Notes: generated from the letters alone by a model not told the origin. A stretch of DNA of 64,000 nt from Geothermobacter hydrogeniphilus (GCF_002093115.1 NZ_NAAD01000001.1:1-64000); one strand, 5' to 3'. Shown: positions 32,724-41,996, counted from the first letter of the stretch. Program-made: numbers and translations.

Positions 32724-34321
32724 GTCGCGTGCAGACCGTCAATGTGACCGCCGGGCGGGTTGCCGAACTGGTCGGACGCCTGGCAGTAGCCGACCTTGCC
32801 GAAATTCTCGATCCCTTGCCCGGATTGCAGGCCCGGCTGCGGATCGCCCCCGGTGACTGGGGACAGGTCGCGGATATCGCCGCCCGGCAGGGGTTGCGCT
32901 GGTCGGCGGTCTGGGGGGATCATCGCCCGCCGCAGATCCTGATCCGTTCTCTGCTGTTTGGCTGTGACGGCCATCTGCTGCTGGAAACCGCGGTCGATGA
33001 AGCTCTGCCGGAACTGACATCGCAGACCGGGGCCTACATTGCCGCCGATCGTCCGGAGCGGGCCCTGCAGGATATGTTCGGCGTCCGCTTCATTGACCAT
33101 CCCGACCGTCGCCGCTGGCTGCGTCACCAGGGCTGGGCGGAAGGGGACTACCCGCTGCGGGTTGATTTTCCGGTTGCCGGTCGTCGCAGCGGCACGACGC
33201 CGCCCGACTGCAACTATCCCTTTCCGGCCGTGGTCGGGGAGGGGGTCTATGAAATTCCGGTCGGACCGGTTCACGCCGGGATCATCGAGCCGGGGCATTT
33301 CCGTTTTCAGGCGGTCGGTGAAACCATCCTGCGGATGGAGGAACATCTCGGCTATGTCCACAAGGGGATCGAGAAGATCGCTGTCGGGCGTGATCTGACC
33401 GGGCTGGCGCGATTGGCCTGCCGGGTTTCCGGTGACAGTGCGGTGGCGCACGGCTGGGCCGCCTGCCAGGCCGTGGAGCGCGCCCTGCAGGTCGAGGTGC
33501 CGCCCCGAGCCCTGGCTCTGCGGGCGATCCTGGTCGAGCGGGAGCGGATCGCCAACCATCTCGGCGATATCGGTGCCATCTGCAACGATGTCGGCTTTGC
33601 CTTTGCCCAGGTGCAGATGACCCGTCTGCGGGAACTGGTTCAGCGGCAGAACCAGGTTCTTTTCGGTCATCGGCTGCTGTTCGATCGGGTGGTTCCGGGG
33701 GGCGTGGCGGTCGATCTCGATGCCGGTCAGACTCTCTCCATGTTGGAAGAATTGCAACGGTTGCGGATCGATGTCGAAGAGCTGCTGCCGCTGCTGCTCG
33801 AATACCCGAGCCTGCAGGACCGGTTGCGCGGTACCGGCATCCTGCCGCCGGAGCAGGCCCGGCGGATCGGCGTCATCGGCTACATCGGTCGCGCCGGCAA
33901 CCTGCAGGATGACCTGCGTCGTGACGCCCCCTACGCACCCTACGACCGACTGCGGGTTGAGGTTCCGGCCTGCCTTGTGGGGGATGTCGCCTGCCGGGTC
34001 AGTGTGCGCGGGGAAGAGGTGCTGGTCGCCATCGGCCTGATCGAACAGCTGTTGGCTGACCTGCCGGACGGCGTCCTGCGGGCCGACTGCCCGGTACCCG
34101 GCGGCGAGGTTGAAGGGATCGGCCTGATCGAGGGTTGGCGCGGTGAGACGGTTGCCTATGTGCGTCTGTCAGCCGCGGGGCGGGTGGAGCGCTACTTCCC
34201 CCGCGATCCGAGCTGGCTGTCATGGCCGGCGCTGGAAATGCTGCTGGAGGATGTCATCGTGCCCGATTTTCCGGTCAACAACAAGTCGGTGAATGGATCG
34301 TATTCGGGCCATGATCTGTAG
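32720..34321 (+). CDS. HyfG-like large subunit without NiFe ligands (Ehr type)
   Basis: A 533-residue fusion of a NuoC-like part (about 1-165; DMFGVRFIDHPDRRRWL) and a NuoD/hydrogenase-large-subunit part (about 175-533; EPGHFRFQAVGETILRMEEHLGYVHKGIEK). In active NiFe enzymes an RxCGxC motif follows this segment; here the position reads LARLACRVSGDS, one Cys only (C234). The C-terminal DPCxxC is also absent: the chain ends PVNNKSVNGSYSGHDL with no Cys. This matches the 'energy-converting hydrogenase related' (Ehr) complexes rather than a true hydrogenase. The substrate is unknown. Last gene of the tightly overlapping run. Confidence 0.92.
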   Translation: MSRVQTVNVTAGRVAELVGRLAVADLAEILDPLPGLQARLRIAPGDWGQVADIAARQGLRWSAVWGDHRPPQILIRSLLFGCDGHLLLETAVDEALPELTSQTGAYIAADRPERALQDMFGVRFIDHPDRRRWLRHQGWAEGDYPLRVDFPVAGRRSGTTPPDCNYPFPAVVGEGVYEIPVGPVHAGIIEPGHFRFQAVGETILRMEEHLGYVHKGIEKIAVGRDLTGLARLACRVSGDSAVAHGWAACQAVERALQVEVPPRALALRAILVERERIANHLGDIGAICNDVGFAFAQVQMTRLRELVQRQNQVLFGHRLLFDRVVPGGVAVDLDAGQTLSMLEELQRLRIDVEELLPLLLEYPSLQDRLRGTGILPPEQARRIGVIGYIGRAGNLQDDLRRDAPYAPYDRLRVEVPACLVGDVACRVSVRGEEVLVAIGLIEQLLADLPDGVLRADCPVPGGEVEGIGLIEGWRGETVAYVRLSAAGRVERYFPRDPSWLSWPALEMLLEDVIVPDFPVNNKSVNGSYSGHDL

Positions 34322-34354
34322 GAAGGCTTTGCCTCTTTATCGCCCATGGCCTTT

Positions 34355-34487
34355 TTTAACGGAGAGTCGGAGAGAGGCAGAGACGCAGAGAAAATCAAAG
34401 GCCGGGTTTTGTTCATACCAGAACCCACTGATTCAGGTTATACAGAAAAAATGGTTTTTCTCTCCACCTCTGCGCCTCTCCGTTAAA
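34355..34487. repeat. Palindromic repeat family D
   Basis: 133 bp bounded by TTTAACGGAGAG and CTCTCCGTTAAA (perfect 12-bp inverted ends), with GGCAGAG/GCAGAGAAAA blocks echoed inverted as CTCTGCGCC. Its loop contains a family A tip (34420-34437). It splits the large- and small-subunit genes. Confidence 0.88.
34420..34437. repeat. Palindromic repeat family A, 3' tip remnant A5
   Basis: AGAACCCACTGATTCAGG, matching the right end of family A copies, nested in the middle of repeat D. Confidence 0.55.
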
Positions 34488-34538
34488 TAATGCTTTAGCT
34501 TTTCTTGGCGCCTTGGCGGCCCCAAAAGGATTTAAGCT

Positions 34539-35048
34539 ATGTTTAGAATCTTCGATCGAATTCGGCGTACCGGGAAACTGACCGAGCCGCTGCCGGCTGC
34601 CGATGACGAGGCGGTCGAACTGGGGGAGGCCTGTCAGCGGGAGATCGCCCGCAAGTTCGGTCATTCGCTGGCGATCCGCATGGTCGATGCCGGTTCCTGC
34701 AACGGCTGCGAGCTGGAGATGCACGCTGTCAACAACAGCTTTTACGACATCGAACGGTTCGGCATTCACTTCGTCGCGTCGCCGCGGCATGCCGACCTGC
34801 TGCTGGTGACCGGGGTGGTCTCAAAGCACATGGAAGAAGCCCTCAAGCGAACCTATGCCGCCACGCCGTCGCCGAAGCTGGTGGTTGCCATGGGGAACTG
34901 TGCCGGGTACGGCGGGGAGTTCGGAGAGTCCTACGCCAGCTGCGGACCGGTGTCCGCCGTCCTGCCGGTCGATGCCGTCATTCCGGGTTGTCCTCCCGCT
35001 CCGCTGCAGTTGCTGCGGGGCCTGCTTGATCTGCTGCAGCGGGTTTGA
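34539..35048 (+). CDS. HyfI/NuoB-like [4Fe-4S] small subunit
   Basis: A 169-residue small subunit. Cysteines C54 and C57 (GSCNGCE), C121 (MGNCAGYGG) and C151 (IPGCPP) match the proximal [4Fe-4S] ligands of hydrogenase and complex I small subunits. So the electron-relay cluster is kept although the partner large subunit lost NiFe. It is separated from the other five structural genes by the 217-bp repeat D region. Its 3' end overlaps the minus-strand kinase gene by 71 bp. Confidence 0.92.
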   Translation: MFRIFDRIRRTGKLTEPLPAADDEAVELGEACQREIARKFGHSLAIRMVDAGSCNGCELEMHAVNNSFYDIERFGIHFVASPRHADLLLVTGVVSKHMEEALKRTYAATPSPKLVVAMGNCAGYGGEFGESYASCGPVSAVLPVDAVIPGCPPAPLQLLRGLLDLLQRV

Positions 35049-38000
35049 TTTCTTTTGTGACCTCTGCCCTGAAACGGGCCAGTTCCGACTCCAGATCGTT
35101 GCGTAGGCCGGGGATGCTGTCGAAGTCACCGGCTTTGCTTCGTTCCTCCAGCCTGCGGGCGATCTCCGCCAGGGACTGACAGCTCAGGTTGCCGGCGCTG
35201 CCCCTGATGGCATGGGCAAAACCGGCGATCGCCTTACAGTCTCCGGCCTCTGATGCCCGCTTGATGGAAACGACTTTTTCTTCCGTGTCGCGGAGAAAGA
35301 TGTTCGTGACCCTGTTCAGCATCTCCTGGTTTCCCTTGAAGAGATCGAGCCGTTTCTGTTTCTCTGAGCATCTGTCAGCAGTAACCTCTTTTGTTTCTGT
35401 CAGGTCCTTTTCGCCATGTCCCTTGTCGGCTGTCCATTTGCGCACGAAAGCCAACAGGGTTTCACGTGTCAGGGGTTTGTGAAGGACATCATTCATGCCG
35501 GCAGCCAGGCATTTCTGGTGATCTTCCCTGAGGATATTGGCGGTCAGGCCGATAATCGGGACCGACTCGGAAGTGTAACCGTTGCGCCGGATAAGGGTGG
35601 TGGCCGTCATACCGTCCATCTCCGGCATCTGGATATCCATCAGGATCAGGTCGTAGCTGCCGAGGAGGGTCTTGGCCACCGCCTGGATGCCGTTGTCAGC
35701 AAAATCAACCCGGCAATCGAGGGCGTCGGTCAGATGCCAGCTGGTGATTTCGCGGTTGACCGGGTTGTCTTCCACCAACAGGATGTGGACGGGTTTCTCC
35801 ACCCGTTTGGTATCGTAGTCGGACTCGGTTTCCGCCACGGCCGACACGGCTGCCGCCGCTTTTGCATAGCCGAGCCGGAACCAGAAGCAGGTTCCCTGTT
35901 CGACATTGCTTTTAACATCGATGGCTCCTCCCTGCAGTTCAACCAGGTGGCGGGCGATGGTGGTTCCGAGCCCGGTGCCGCCGTATTTGCGGGCCACGCT
36001 GTCTTCAGCCTGGGTGAACCCCTCGAAAATCCGTTCGAGTTTTTCCGCCGGGATGCCGACGCCGCTGTCCTTGACTGAAAATTTCAATGTTGCCCGGTCG
36101 GGAAGATCTTCAAGAACTTCTACACGGACCTCAACCCCGCCGCGCTCGGTGAATTTTATTGCGTTGCTGATCAGGTTCGACAATATCTGACGGAGCCTGA
36201 TCGGATCGCCACGCAGCAGGTTCGGTGCCCGGTCGTCAATATCCAGCGTCAGGGCAAGCTCCTTTTTCTCGGCCAGGGATGAGAACAGCTCGATGGTCGC
36301 GGCAACGGTTTCCCGCAGGGTGAACGGAATGTTTTCGAATTCGATTTTTCCGGCTTCGATTTTTGACAGGTCGAGGATGTCGTCGATGATCCGCAGCAGC
36401 ATTTTCCCCGATTCGAAGACCGTCAGGCCCTTGGCGCGCTGATCTTCGTTCAAGTTGCTTTTCAGCAGGATTTCAGTCATGCCGAGGACCCCGTAGAGCG
36501 GGGTGCGGATTTCATGGCTCATGTTGGCCAGGAAACGCGACTTCTCCCGGTTGGCCGCGTTGGCCTGGTTCGCCAGGTCGCGGGCTTTGATCAGTGCTTC
36601 GTTCAACTCCCGGGTGCGTTTCTGTACCTGCTCCTCGAGAATTTCACTGTGGCGCCGCAGTTCTTCATCCCGCGCCTTGATCTCGTCCAGTTGATTCTGC
36701 AGGGTGGTCAGCAGTTCGGCGTTGCGGATGCTGACGCCAAGTGTCGAGGCGATACCCATCAGCAGGCTTAAATCACTCTTGACCAGGACGCGTTTGGACT
36801 GGAAGTTGTCGACCGCCAGAATCCCCAACGACTGTCCATCGCAGATGATCGGGCAGCAGATGATGGACTTGACTCCCAGATCCTGGGCCAGTTTGAAACT
36901 GCGGGGCGAAAAAAGATCCTTCAGTTCGTAGATGTCGTTGGTCAGAATCGGGCGCTGCTGGTGAAAGGCGGTGATGAAAATCCCGCGCGAGGACGGATTG
37001 TCGAGGTGAAAATCGATTTTCCGGGCAAGATCCAGTTGATCCGGAATCTGGCTCAGGCCTTGTCTGAAGACCAGCCTGGTACGATCCTTGTTGGCGAGGT
37101 AGATGGCGCAACGCTGGTAGTCAAGACGCGTTTGAAATATCTGCACGATGTCGGACAGGATGGTTTCGATATCCGTTGCCCTGCTGATCGTCTGGCCTAT
37201 TTCGTTGATGATCAGGGCGTTGTTGTAGTTGGTATTGATCTGCTCGAGATTCTTCTGGGAATTCTCGCGCAGTTCCATGAGGCGTTTTTTCAGGCACTTC
37301 TTTTCCAGGTACTGGAAGAAAACCAGCAGCGTCAATCCGAAAAAGATGTAACCGGGCCAGAAAAAGTCTGTGGCCCGCAATGGCGGGAAAATTGCCGCCA
37401 GGAGCAGGCCTCCGCAGTAAAGAATGCCGGCCGCCAGGCCGAAGCGACGATGTGTTGCGGTCCGCCCTTTTTTCCAGCTGATGACATAACGGCAGACCCG
37501 GCCGCCCTTGAACAGGCATTCGGAATGTTCGATGTCCGGCGGTTCAAATCCGAACAAAGTGCCGATCGCCTCGAAAAAGCCGGTTCTGTTGGCGCACTGA
37601 AAGGGTTTTTCTTCCATTCCGGGATAAGGTTGAACCGTCACCTCGTAACTGTTGCGGGCCAGTTTCCTGGTTCTATAGGTTGCGGATCGGGTCAGCTTTT
37701 TCGACGTTTGCTCGAAAATGGCGAAAAACTTGTCGAGTGACATGAACCCCAGCAGGTACTGGCGAAGCGAGCCGAGGGCTTCCGGGGAAGCGGCAAAGCG
37801 ACCGGCTTCCCGGGCGATGTCGTTCTGCCCGGTCATCTGCACCAGGTTGTCATAGAAACGGTCCACCTGCCGCTGGCTGAACCAGTGTCCTTCGTCGGCG
37901 ATTTCATCAGCGGAAATGCCGGTATGTTCAAGCAGTGTGTTAAGGTCGATCGAAGGATATTTCGATTTCAGGAATTTGACGTAGGTATCCAGGATTCTGC

Positions 38001-38073
38001 TGTTGTAGACTGGTTCGTCCTCTTGACCGGTTTGCTTCATAGACTGGGTATTTCCTGAAAACTGCCGGGTCAT
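34978..38073 (-). CDS. Hybrid sensor histidine kinase (V4R-like, GAF, HisKA, REC, HPt)
   Basis: A 1031-residue membrane sensor. Residues 23-200: an unassigned module ending in a V4R-like pattern with C160, C186 and C194 (ECLFKGGRVCRYVISW). Two membrane helices at about 210-255, a GAF domain at about 285-450, and a coiled coil follow. Then come HisKA (His520 in MSHEIRTPLYG), HATPase (NLISNAIKF, DSGVGI, GGTGLG), REC (Asp813 in LMDIQMPEMDG) and HPt (His954 in FAHAIRGSAGN), so a full phosphorelay is encoded in one chain. ATG 38040 (12th residue, AGGA upstream) may be the true start. The first 200 residues are paralogous to the divergent HD-GYP protein. It overlaps the small-subunit gene tail to tail. 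Confidence 0.93.
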   Translation of the reverse strand: MTRQFSGNTQSMKQTGQEDEPVYNSRILDTYVKFLKSKYPSIDLNTLLEHTGISADEIADEGHWFSQRQVDRFYDNLVQMTGQNDIAREAGRFAASPEALGSLRQYLLGFMSLDKFFAIFEQTSKKLTRSATYRTRKLARNSYEVTVQPYPGMEEKPFQCANRTGFFEAIGTLFGFEPPDIEHSECLFKGGRVCRYVISWKKGRTATHRRFGLAAGILYCGGLLLAAIFPPLRATDFFWPGYIFFGLTLLVFFQYLEKKCLKKRLMELRENSQKNLEQINTNYNNALIINEIGQTISRATDIETILSDIVQIFQTRLDYQRCAIYLANKDRTRLVFRQGLSQIPDQLDLARKIDFHLDNPSSRGIFITAFHQQRPILTNDIYELKDLFSPRSFKLAQDLGVKSIICCPIICDGQSLGILAVDNFQSKRVLVKSDLSLLMGIASTLGVSIRNAELLTTLQNQLDEIKARDEELRRHSEILEEQVQKRTRELNEALIKARDLANQANAANREKSRFLANMSHEIRTPLYGVLGMTEILLKSNLNEDQRAKGLTVFESGKMLLRIIDDILDLSKIEAGKIEFENIPFTLRETVAATIELFSSLAEKKELALTLDIDDRAPNLLRGDPIRLRQILSNLISNAIKFTERGGVEVRVEVLEDLPDRATLKFSVKDSGVGIPAEKLERIFEGFTQAEDSVARKYGGTGLGTTIARHLVELQGGAIDVKSNVEQGTCFWFRLGYAKAAAAVSAVAETESDYDTKRVEKPVHILLVEDNPVNREITSWHLTDALDCRVDFADNGIQAVAKTLLGSYDLILMDIQMPEMDGMTATTLIRRNGYTSESVPIIGLTANILREDHQKCLAAGMNDVLHKPLTRETLLAFVRKWTADKGHGEKDLTETKEVTADRCSEKQKRLDLFKGNQEMLNRVTNIFLRDTEEKVVSIKRASEAGDCKAIAGFAHAIRGSAGNLSCQSLAEIARRLEERSKAGDFDSIPGLRNDLESELARFRAEVTKEIKPAAADQAGPAATAAEREDNPE

Positions 38074-38523
38074 CTAAAAATAGCCTGAAAACAAGATATT
38101 ACAAGAAGAAATCCCGGATTGTGGAGCATGACGGCCGGTTTTGAAGTGACAGCTCCTGAAAGACAGTGTCGGGCGGGGAATGGACCTGTACGTTCCTGCG
38201 TGGGCAAGGCGTTGGCGCCGTCGGCAACAAGGTGACCCTCTATCGGGAATGGTAAAATTGCTCAAGTAATTGAAATGAGAAGGAAAAATAATAATGTTGT
38301 CTGTTTTTACGGTTGACTGCGTCGTCAATGAATCCTACTATTTTTGCGACTGTAATGTAATTGTCTTTTTTGAGGGGGGCCGTTCGCTTCGAGGTTGTCT
38401 TTCGTCCCCGGTCTCGGTTTGACCGGATCTCTGCCCCATTGTCATCCCCGGCTATCGGATTGACGTGCTGGAGCAGCCGGCCTGTCAGGTCAATGAATCG
38501 CTTGAGCTTCATCCTGGATACCC
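38074..38523. other. Divergent intergenic region (450 bp)
   Basis: Lies between the kinase and the HD-GYP gene. It is less GC-rich than the flanks around 38270-38370. I see one good plus-strand promoter (38313-38341) and no convincing gene, repeat-family copy or riboswitch; I looked for GEMM-type c-di-GMP aptamer sequence and did not find it. Confidence 0.6.
38313..38341 (+). promoter_or_regulatory. Sigma-70-like promoter of the HD-GYP gene
   Basis: TTGACT (38313-38318), 17 nt, TACTAT (38336-38341). It would give a leader of about 175 nt. Confidence 0.5.
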
Positions 38524-40827
38524 ATGCAATCAGCCGCCCTGTATAACAGCCGTATCATTGACACCTACCTTAAATTGCTGCGGGCGCGTTATCCGGACGT
38601 GGACTGCTCCGCGATTCTGCAATATGCCGGGATGGAGCCCTATGAGACCGCGGATCAGGGACACTGGTTTTCCCAACAGCAAATCGACCTGTTCTATGAA
38701 AAATGTGTGCAACTGACGGGCAATGAAAATATCGCCCGGGAGGCGGGGCGTTTTGCGGCTTCACCCGGAACCCTCGGGGCCATGCGGCAGTATGGTTTGA
38801 GTCTTGCCGGTCCGCTCAAGGCTTTTTCCCTGATCGGTACGTCGACCAGGAAGTTCACCCGGTCAAGCGATTATTCTTTTCGCAAGATCAGCAATACCAG
38901 GGTGGAGGTTGTTGTCACCACCCGGCCGGGAGTTGCGGAAAAACACTTTCAATGTGACAACAGGGTCGGCTTTTTCGAAGCGATTATCAACGGCTTCAAT
39001 GTCGGGGCACCGAAGATTGAACATCCCGAGTGCATGTTTCGGGGAGGGCGTCAATGCCGCTACCTGATTTCCTGGAAGCATAATCGCACCACGATTCTGA
39101 AAAGGTTTCGTGACGCGGTACTTCTGAGCGTGGCGGTGGTTGTTCCGGCGACTTTCGTTGTTGCGCCCGGTGCTCTGAAAACAGTGCTTGCCGCCGGATT
39201 GATTGCCGGGCTGTTTGTCAGCTGGCTGGTTGAGCATGTCCGGGCCCGGGACCTGGAACAGGGGATGGCCCAGCACTGGGAAACCTCTGATCAGCTGGCC
39301 GATCAGATTGAACAGAATTATCGCAATACGAAGATGGCGGCCGCGGTAGGTGATGTCATTGCCAACCGGACCAGTATCAGCGAGGTCATCGATTCGGTGG
39401 TTCATGCGCTGGAAAAAACCCTTGATTATGACCGTGGTCTGATTCTGCTGGCCAATGAGCAGACCGGACGACTTGAGATCTGCGGCGCCTACGGTTATGT
39501 CGAACAGTTCATGGACCTTCTCACCGGGATTTCCTTCAATCTCAACAACCCCGACAGCCGCGGTATGTTTGTCGTGTCCTTTCGGCAGCAGAAACCGCTT
39601 CTGATCAACGATGTTGACAAAATTCAGGACTCTCTTTCCCCCAAGTCCAGGGAGTTCCTGCAGGCGCTGAAAACCCGGAGCTTTCTCTGTGTCCCGATCG
39701 TTCTGGAGGGCAAGTCGATCGGCATCCTGGCGGTTGATAACCTGGAATCGAAAAAGCCGCTGCTGGTGTCCGACGTCAACCTGCTGATGGGAATTGCCCC
39801 TTCGATTGCCCTCAGTATCCAGAATGCCCGACTGCTTGAAACCCGGGCGGCTCAGTTCGATTCAACCCTGCAGGTTCTGGCCGATTCGATCGATGCCCGC
39901 GATTTTCTTACCGCCGGCCATTCGGAAAAGGTTGCCGAGTATTCCGTCGGTATTGCCCGGGAGATGGGATTGAACGAAGAATACTGCCATGTTATCCGTC
40001 GCGCGGCTCTGCTCCATGACTACGGTAAAATCGGTATTCCCGATTCCATTCTGAAAAAATCCGGGCCGCTCAGCGAGGAGGAAAGAGCGGTTATCAGAAC
40101 CCATCCGACACGGACCCGGCAGATCCTTGAAAAGGTCGCTTTCGAGGGACTGTACGCCGACATCCCGGAAATTTGTCATGCTCATCACGAAAAGTGGGAC
40201 GGTACCGGCTATCCCAATGCCTTGAAGGGAGAAGAGATCCCGCTGGGTGCCAGGATTATTGCCGCCGCCGATTTTTTCGAGGCCATCACCGCGGATCGGC
40301 ACTATCGGGAACCGATGGATATTTCCACCGCCCGGGAAATTTTTCTCGCTGAATCGGGAAAGCACTTTCAGCCCGAGGTCGTTTCTGCCTTCATTCGCTA
40401 CCTGGAGCGGGTTTCATTGTGCATGCTTCCGGAAGAGCAGGGGAAGGTTCCGGTTTCGCGGCATCCCTGGGGACATCTCAAACAGCGAAGAGCCGGTTAC
40501 CGGACCGAGGTTTCGGTCAAGGTGGCGCGCAAGGTGATCACCGGAACCAGCGTTCATATCGGTCCGGAAGAAATTTACATCAACAGCCACGAAGTTGGAA
40601 AACTGGCAGAAAATGACGAAGTCGCGGTCACCTTCGCCCTGCCGGCGCGACAGGGACTGATCCAGCTTCACGGCAAGGTGGTTGTGATCAATTCCGAGCC
40701 TCGTCCGGACCTGTTGCTTCCGGCAGGTTTTACGGTTCATTTCTCCAGCCTGGATTCAAAAACCAGGCAGGTCTTGAGTCATTATGTTGATGGGCATCCG
40801 GCGTCGAGATCCGGCCCATCTCTCTGA
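38524..40827 (+). CDS. V4R-like sensor, GAF, HD-GYP phosphodiesterase with PilZ domain
   Basis: A 767-residue protein. Residues 5-185 match the kinase N-terminal module (GHWFSQQQIDLFYEKCVQLTG; IAREAGRFAASP) with the same three cysteines (C144, C170, C178). Two membrane helices (about 197-237), GAF (about 270-435), and an HD-GYP domain (HD at 498-499, HHEKWDGTGYP at 554-564) follow, predicted to degrade c-di-GMP. The C-terminal part (about 650-755) resembles PilZ (RRAGYRTEV). If PilZ binds c-di-GMP the enzyme could sense its own substrate. Divergent from the kinase gene; the methyltransferase gene follows 30 nt later. Confidence 0.92.
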   Translation: MQSAALYNSRIIDTYLKLLRARYPDVDCSAILQYAGMEPYETADQGHWFSQQQIDLFYEKCVQLTGNENIAREAGRFAASPGTLGAMRQYGLSLAGPLKAFSLIGTSTRKFTRSSDYSFRKISNTRVEVVVTTRPGVAEKHFQCDNRVGFFEAIINGFNVGAPKIEHPECMFRGGRQCRYLISWKHNRTTILKRFRDAVLLSVAVVVPATFVVAPGALKTVLAAGLIAGLFVSWLVEHVRARDLEQGMAQHWETSDQLADQIEQNYRNTKMAAAVGDVIANRTSISEVIDSVVHALEKTLDYDRGLILLANEQTGRLEICGAYGYVEQFMDLLTGISFNLNNPDSRGMFVVSFRQQKPLLINDVDKIQDSLSPKSREFLQALKTRSFLCVPIVLEGKSIGILAVDNLESKKPLLVSDVNLLMGIAPSIALSIQNARLLETRAAQFDSTLQVLADSIDARDFLTAGHSEKVAEYSVGIAREMGLNEEYCHVIRRAALLHDYGKIGIPDSILKKSGPLSEEERAVIRTHPTRTRQILEKVAFEGLYADIPEICHAHHEKWDGTGYPNALKGEEIPLGARIIAAADFFEAITADRHYREPMDISTAREIFLAESGKHFQPEVVSAFIRYLERVSLCMLPEEQGKVPVSRHPWGHLKQRRAGYRTEVSVKVARKVITGTSVHIGPEEIYINSHEVGKLAENDEVAVTFALPARQGLIQLHGKVVVINSEPRPDLLLPAGFTVHFSSLDSKTRQVLSHYVDGHPASRSGPSL

Positions 40828-40857
40828 AACCCGTTGATTGATAAAGGATGTCGACTG

Positions 40858-41658
40858 ATGAATTATCTTATGGAACACCCGGAAGAAGCCGCTCGCCTGG
40901 CAAAAAAAACCCGCTCGGAGCAGGTTGCCCGCCAGGCGTCCTGGGCCGGAATAAAGCCGGGGATGCGCGTGCTTGACGTCGGTTGTGGAGTTGGGAAAAC
41001 TACGGCTGTGCTGAAGCAGGTCGTCGGTGAAACCGGCCACGCCACCGGGCTGGATCTGTCACCTTCACGCCTGCAGGAGGCGGCTGCCTCCTTCGCTGCT
41101 CCCGGGCTGGAGTTCGTACAGCATGACATTCGACAGCCCTACGTGTCCCCGGTGCAGTTCGACGCGGTCTGGATAAGGTTTTTGCTGGAATACTTTCGTG
41201 AAGACCAGTTGATGGTTGTCCGCAACGCGGTCCACAGTCTCAAACCGGGCGGGCTGCTGGTCGTCGGCGACCTCGACAATAACTGCCTGCTCCATTACGG
41301 TCATTCGCAGCGGATGGAAAACACCATCCAGGATGTGCTGCGCTGCCTGCAGGAGAACCATGATTTCGACCCCTACGCGGGGCGCAGGCTGTTCGCCCAC
41401 ATGGTGGATCTCGGGTTTGAGGCCATCGATGTGGCGGTTGAGGCCCATCATCTGTTTTTTGGTGAACTGAACCCGGTGGATGGTGAGAACTGGTTGAGTA
41501 AAGTCGAAGTCGCGGTCAAAAATTCCGGCTGTCGCTTTGCCGAATATGATGGTGATTTCGAGGCCGCCCTGACCGAATTCAAAGAGCATCTGTTCAATCC
41601 GCGGCGCTTTATCTACACCCCCCTGATCATGGTTCGGGGAACGAAGCCCCTGGGCTGA
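40858..41658 (+). CDS. SAM-dependent class I methyltransferase
   Basis: A 266-residue protein with the class I signature VLDVGCGVGKTT (motif I, near residue 38), GLDLSPSRL (acidic ribose loop) and LKPGGLLVVGDLD (post-motif). The C-terminal part (DLGFEAIDVAVEAHHLFFGE) is typical of UbiE/small-molecule methylases. ATG 40858 is preceded by AAAGGA at suitable spacing; a TTG at 40834 is the alternative. The substrate is not known. Confidence 0.88.
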   Translation: MNYLMEHPEEAARLAKKTRSEQVARQASWAGIKPGMRVLDVGCGVGKTTAVLKQVVGETGHATGLDLSPSRLQEAAASFAAPGLEFVQHDIRQPYVSPVQFDAVWIRFLLEYFREDQLMVVRNAVHSLKPGGLLVVGDLDNNCLLHYGHSQRMENTIQDVLRCLQENHDFDPYAGRRLFAHMVDLGFEAIDVAVEAHHLFFGELNPVDGENWLSKVEVAVKNSGCRFAEYDGDFEAALTEFKEHLFNPRRFIYTPLIMVRGTKPLG

Positions 41659-41778
41659 CCTCGATCAGAGCTCGCATGACCTGAATCGGGGTGCTTGTGC
41701 CCGTCGGTTGTGCGCGTGAGTCCGGTCAGAATGCGGAACCGGTTTTGCCGTCTGCGGTAATGAGCCTTCTGCTTCGGA

Positions 41779-41939
41779 CTTGACTCAGTGGGCCCCTTGT
41801 CGGCGGACAGCACAAGTCTTTGATCTGTCTGAGTTTCCCGGAAATCACCAGCGACCTATGGGAGCGCTGCAGATTTCTGGAAACCACATTCAGACCAGGC
41901 GCTTGCACTATTCATCCGACAGGAACTCACTGATTCAGG
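41779..41939. repeat. Palindromic repeat family A, copy A4 (full length)
   Basis: 161 bp, from CTTGACTCAGTGGG to CTCACTGATTCAGG. The left tip has decayed while the right tip is intact. It fills nearly half of the 338-bp gap (41659-41996) between the methyltransferase and tandem-PilZ genes; the rest of that gap shows no gene. Confidence 0.92.
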
Positions 41940-41996
41940 TCGAATACTATTCAATCCCGGTCATCGGCCGGGCCTGCTACCGTTAGGTAGGTTCTT

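Noticed and set aside
32720-35048. Functional NiFe hydrogenase
   Set aside because: The large subunit lacks both CxxC motifs needed to bind NiFe.
38342-38523. c-di-GMP (GEMM) riboswitch before the HD-GYP gene
   Set aside because: The leader is long enough, but I could not find the conserved aptamer core by eye; a covariance-model search would settle it.
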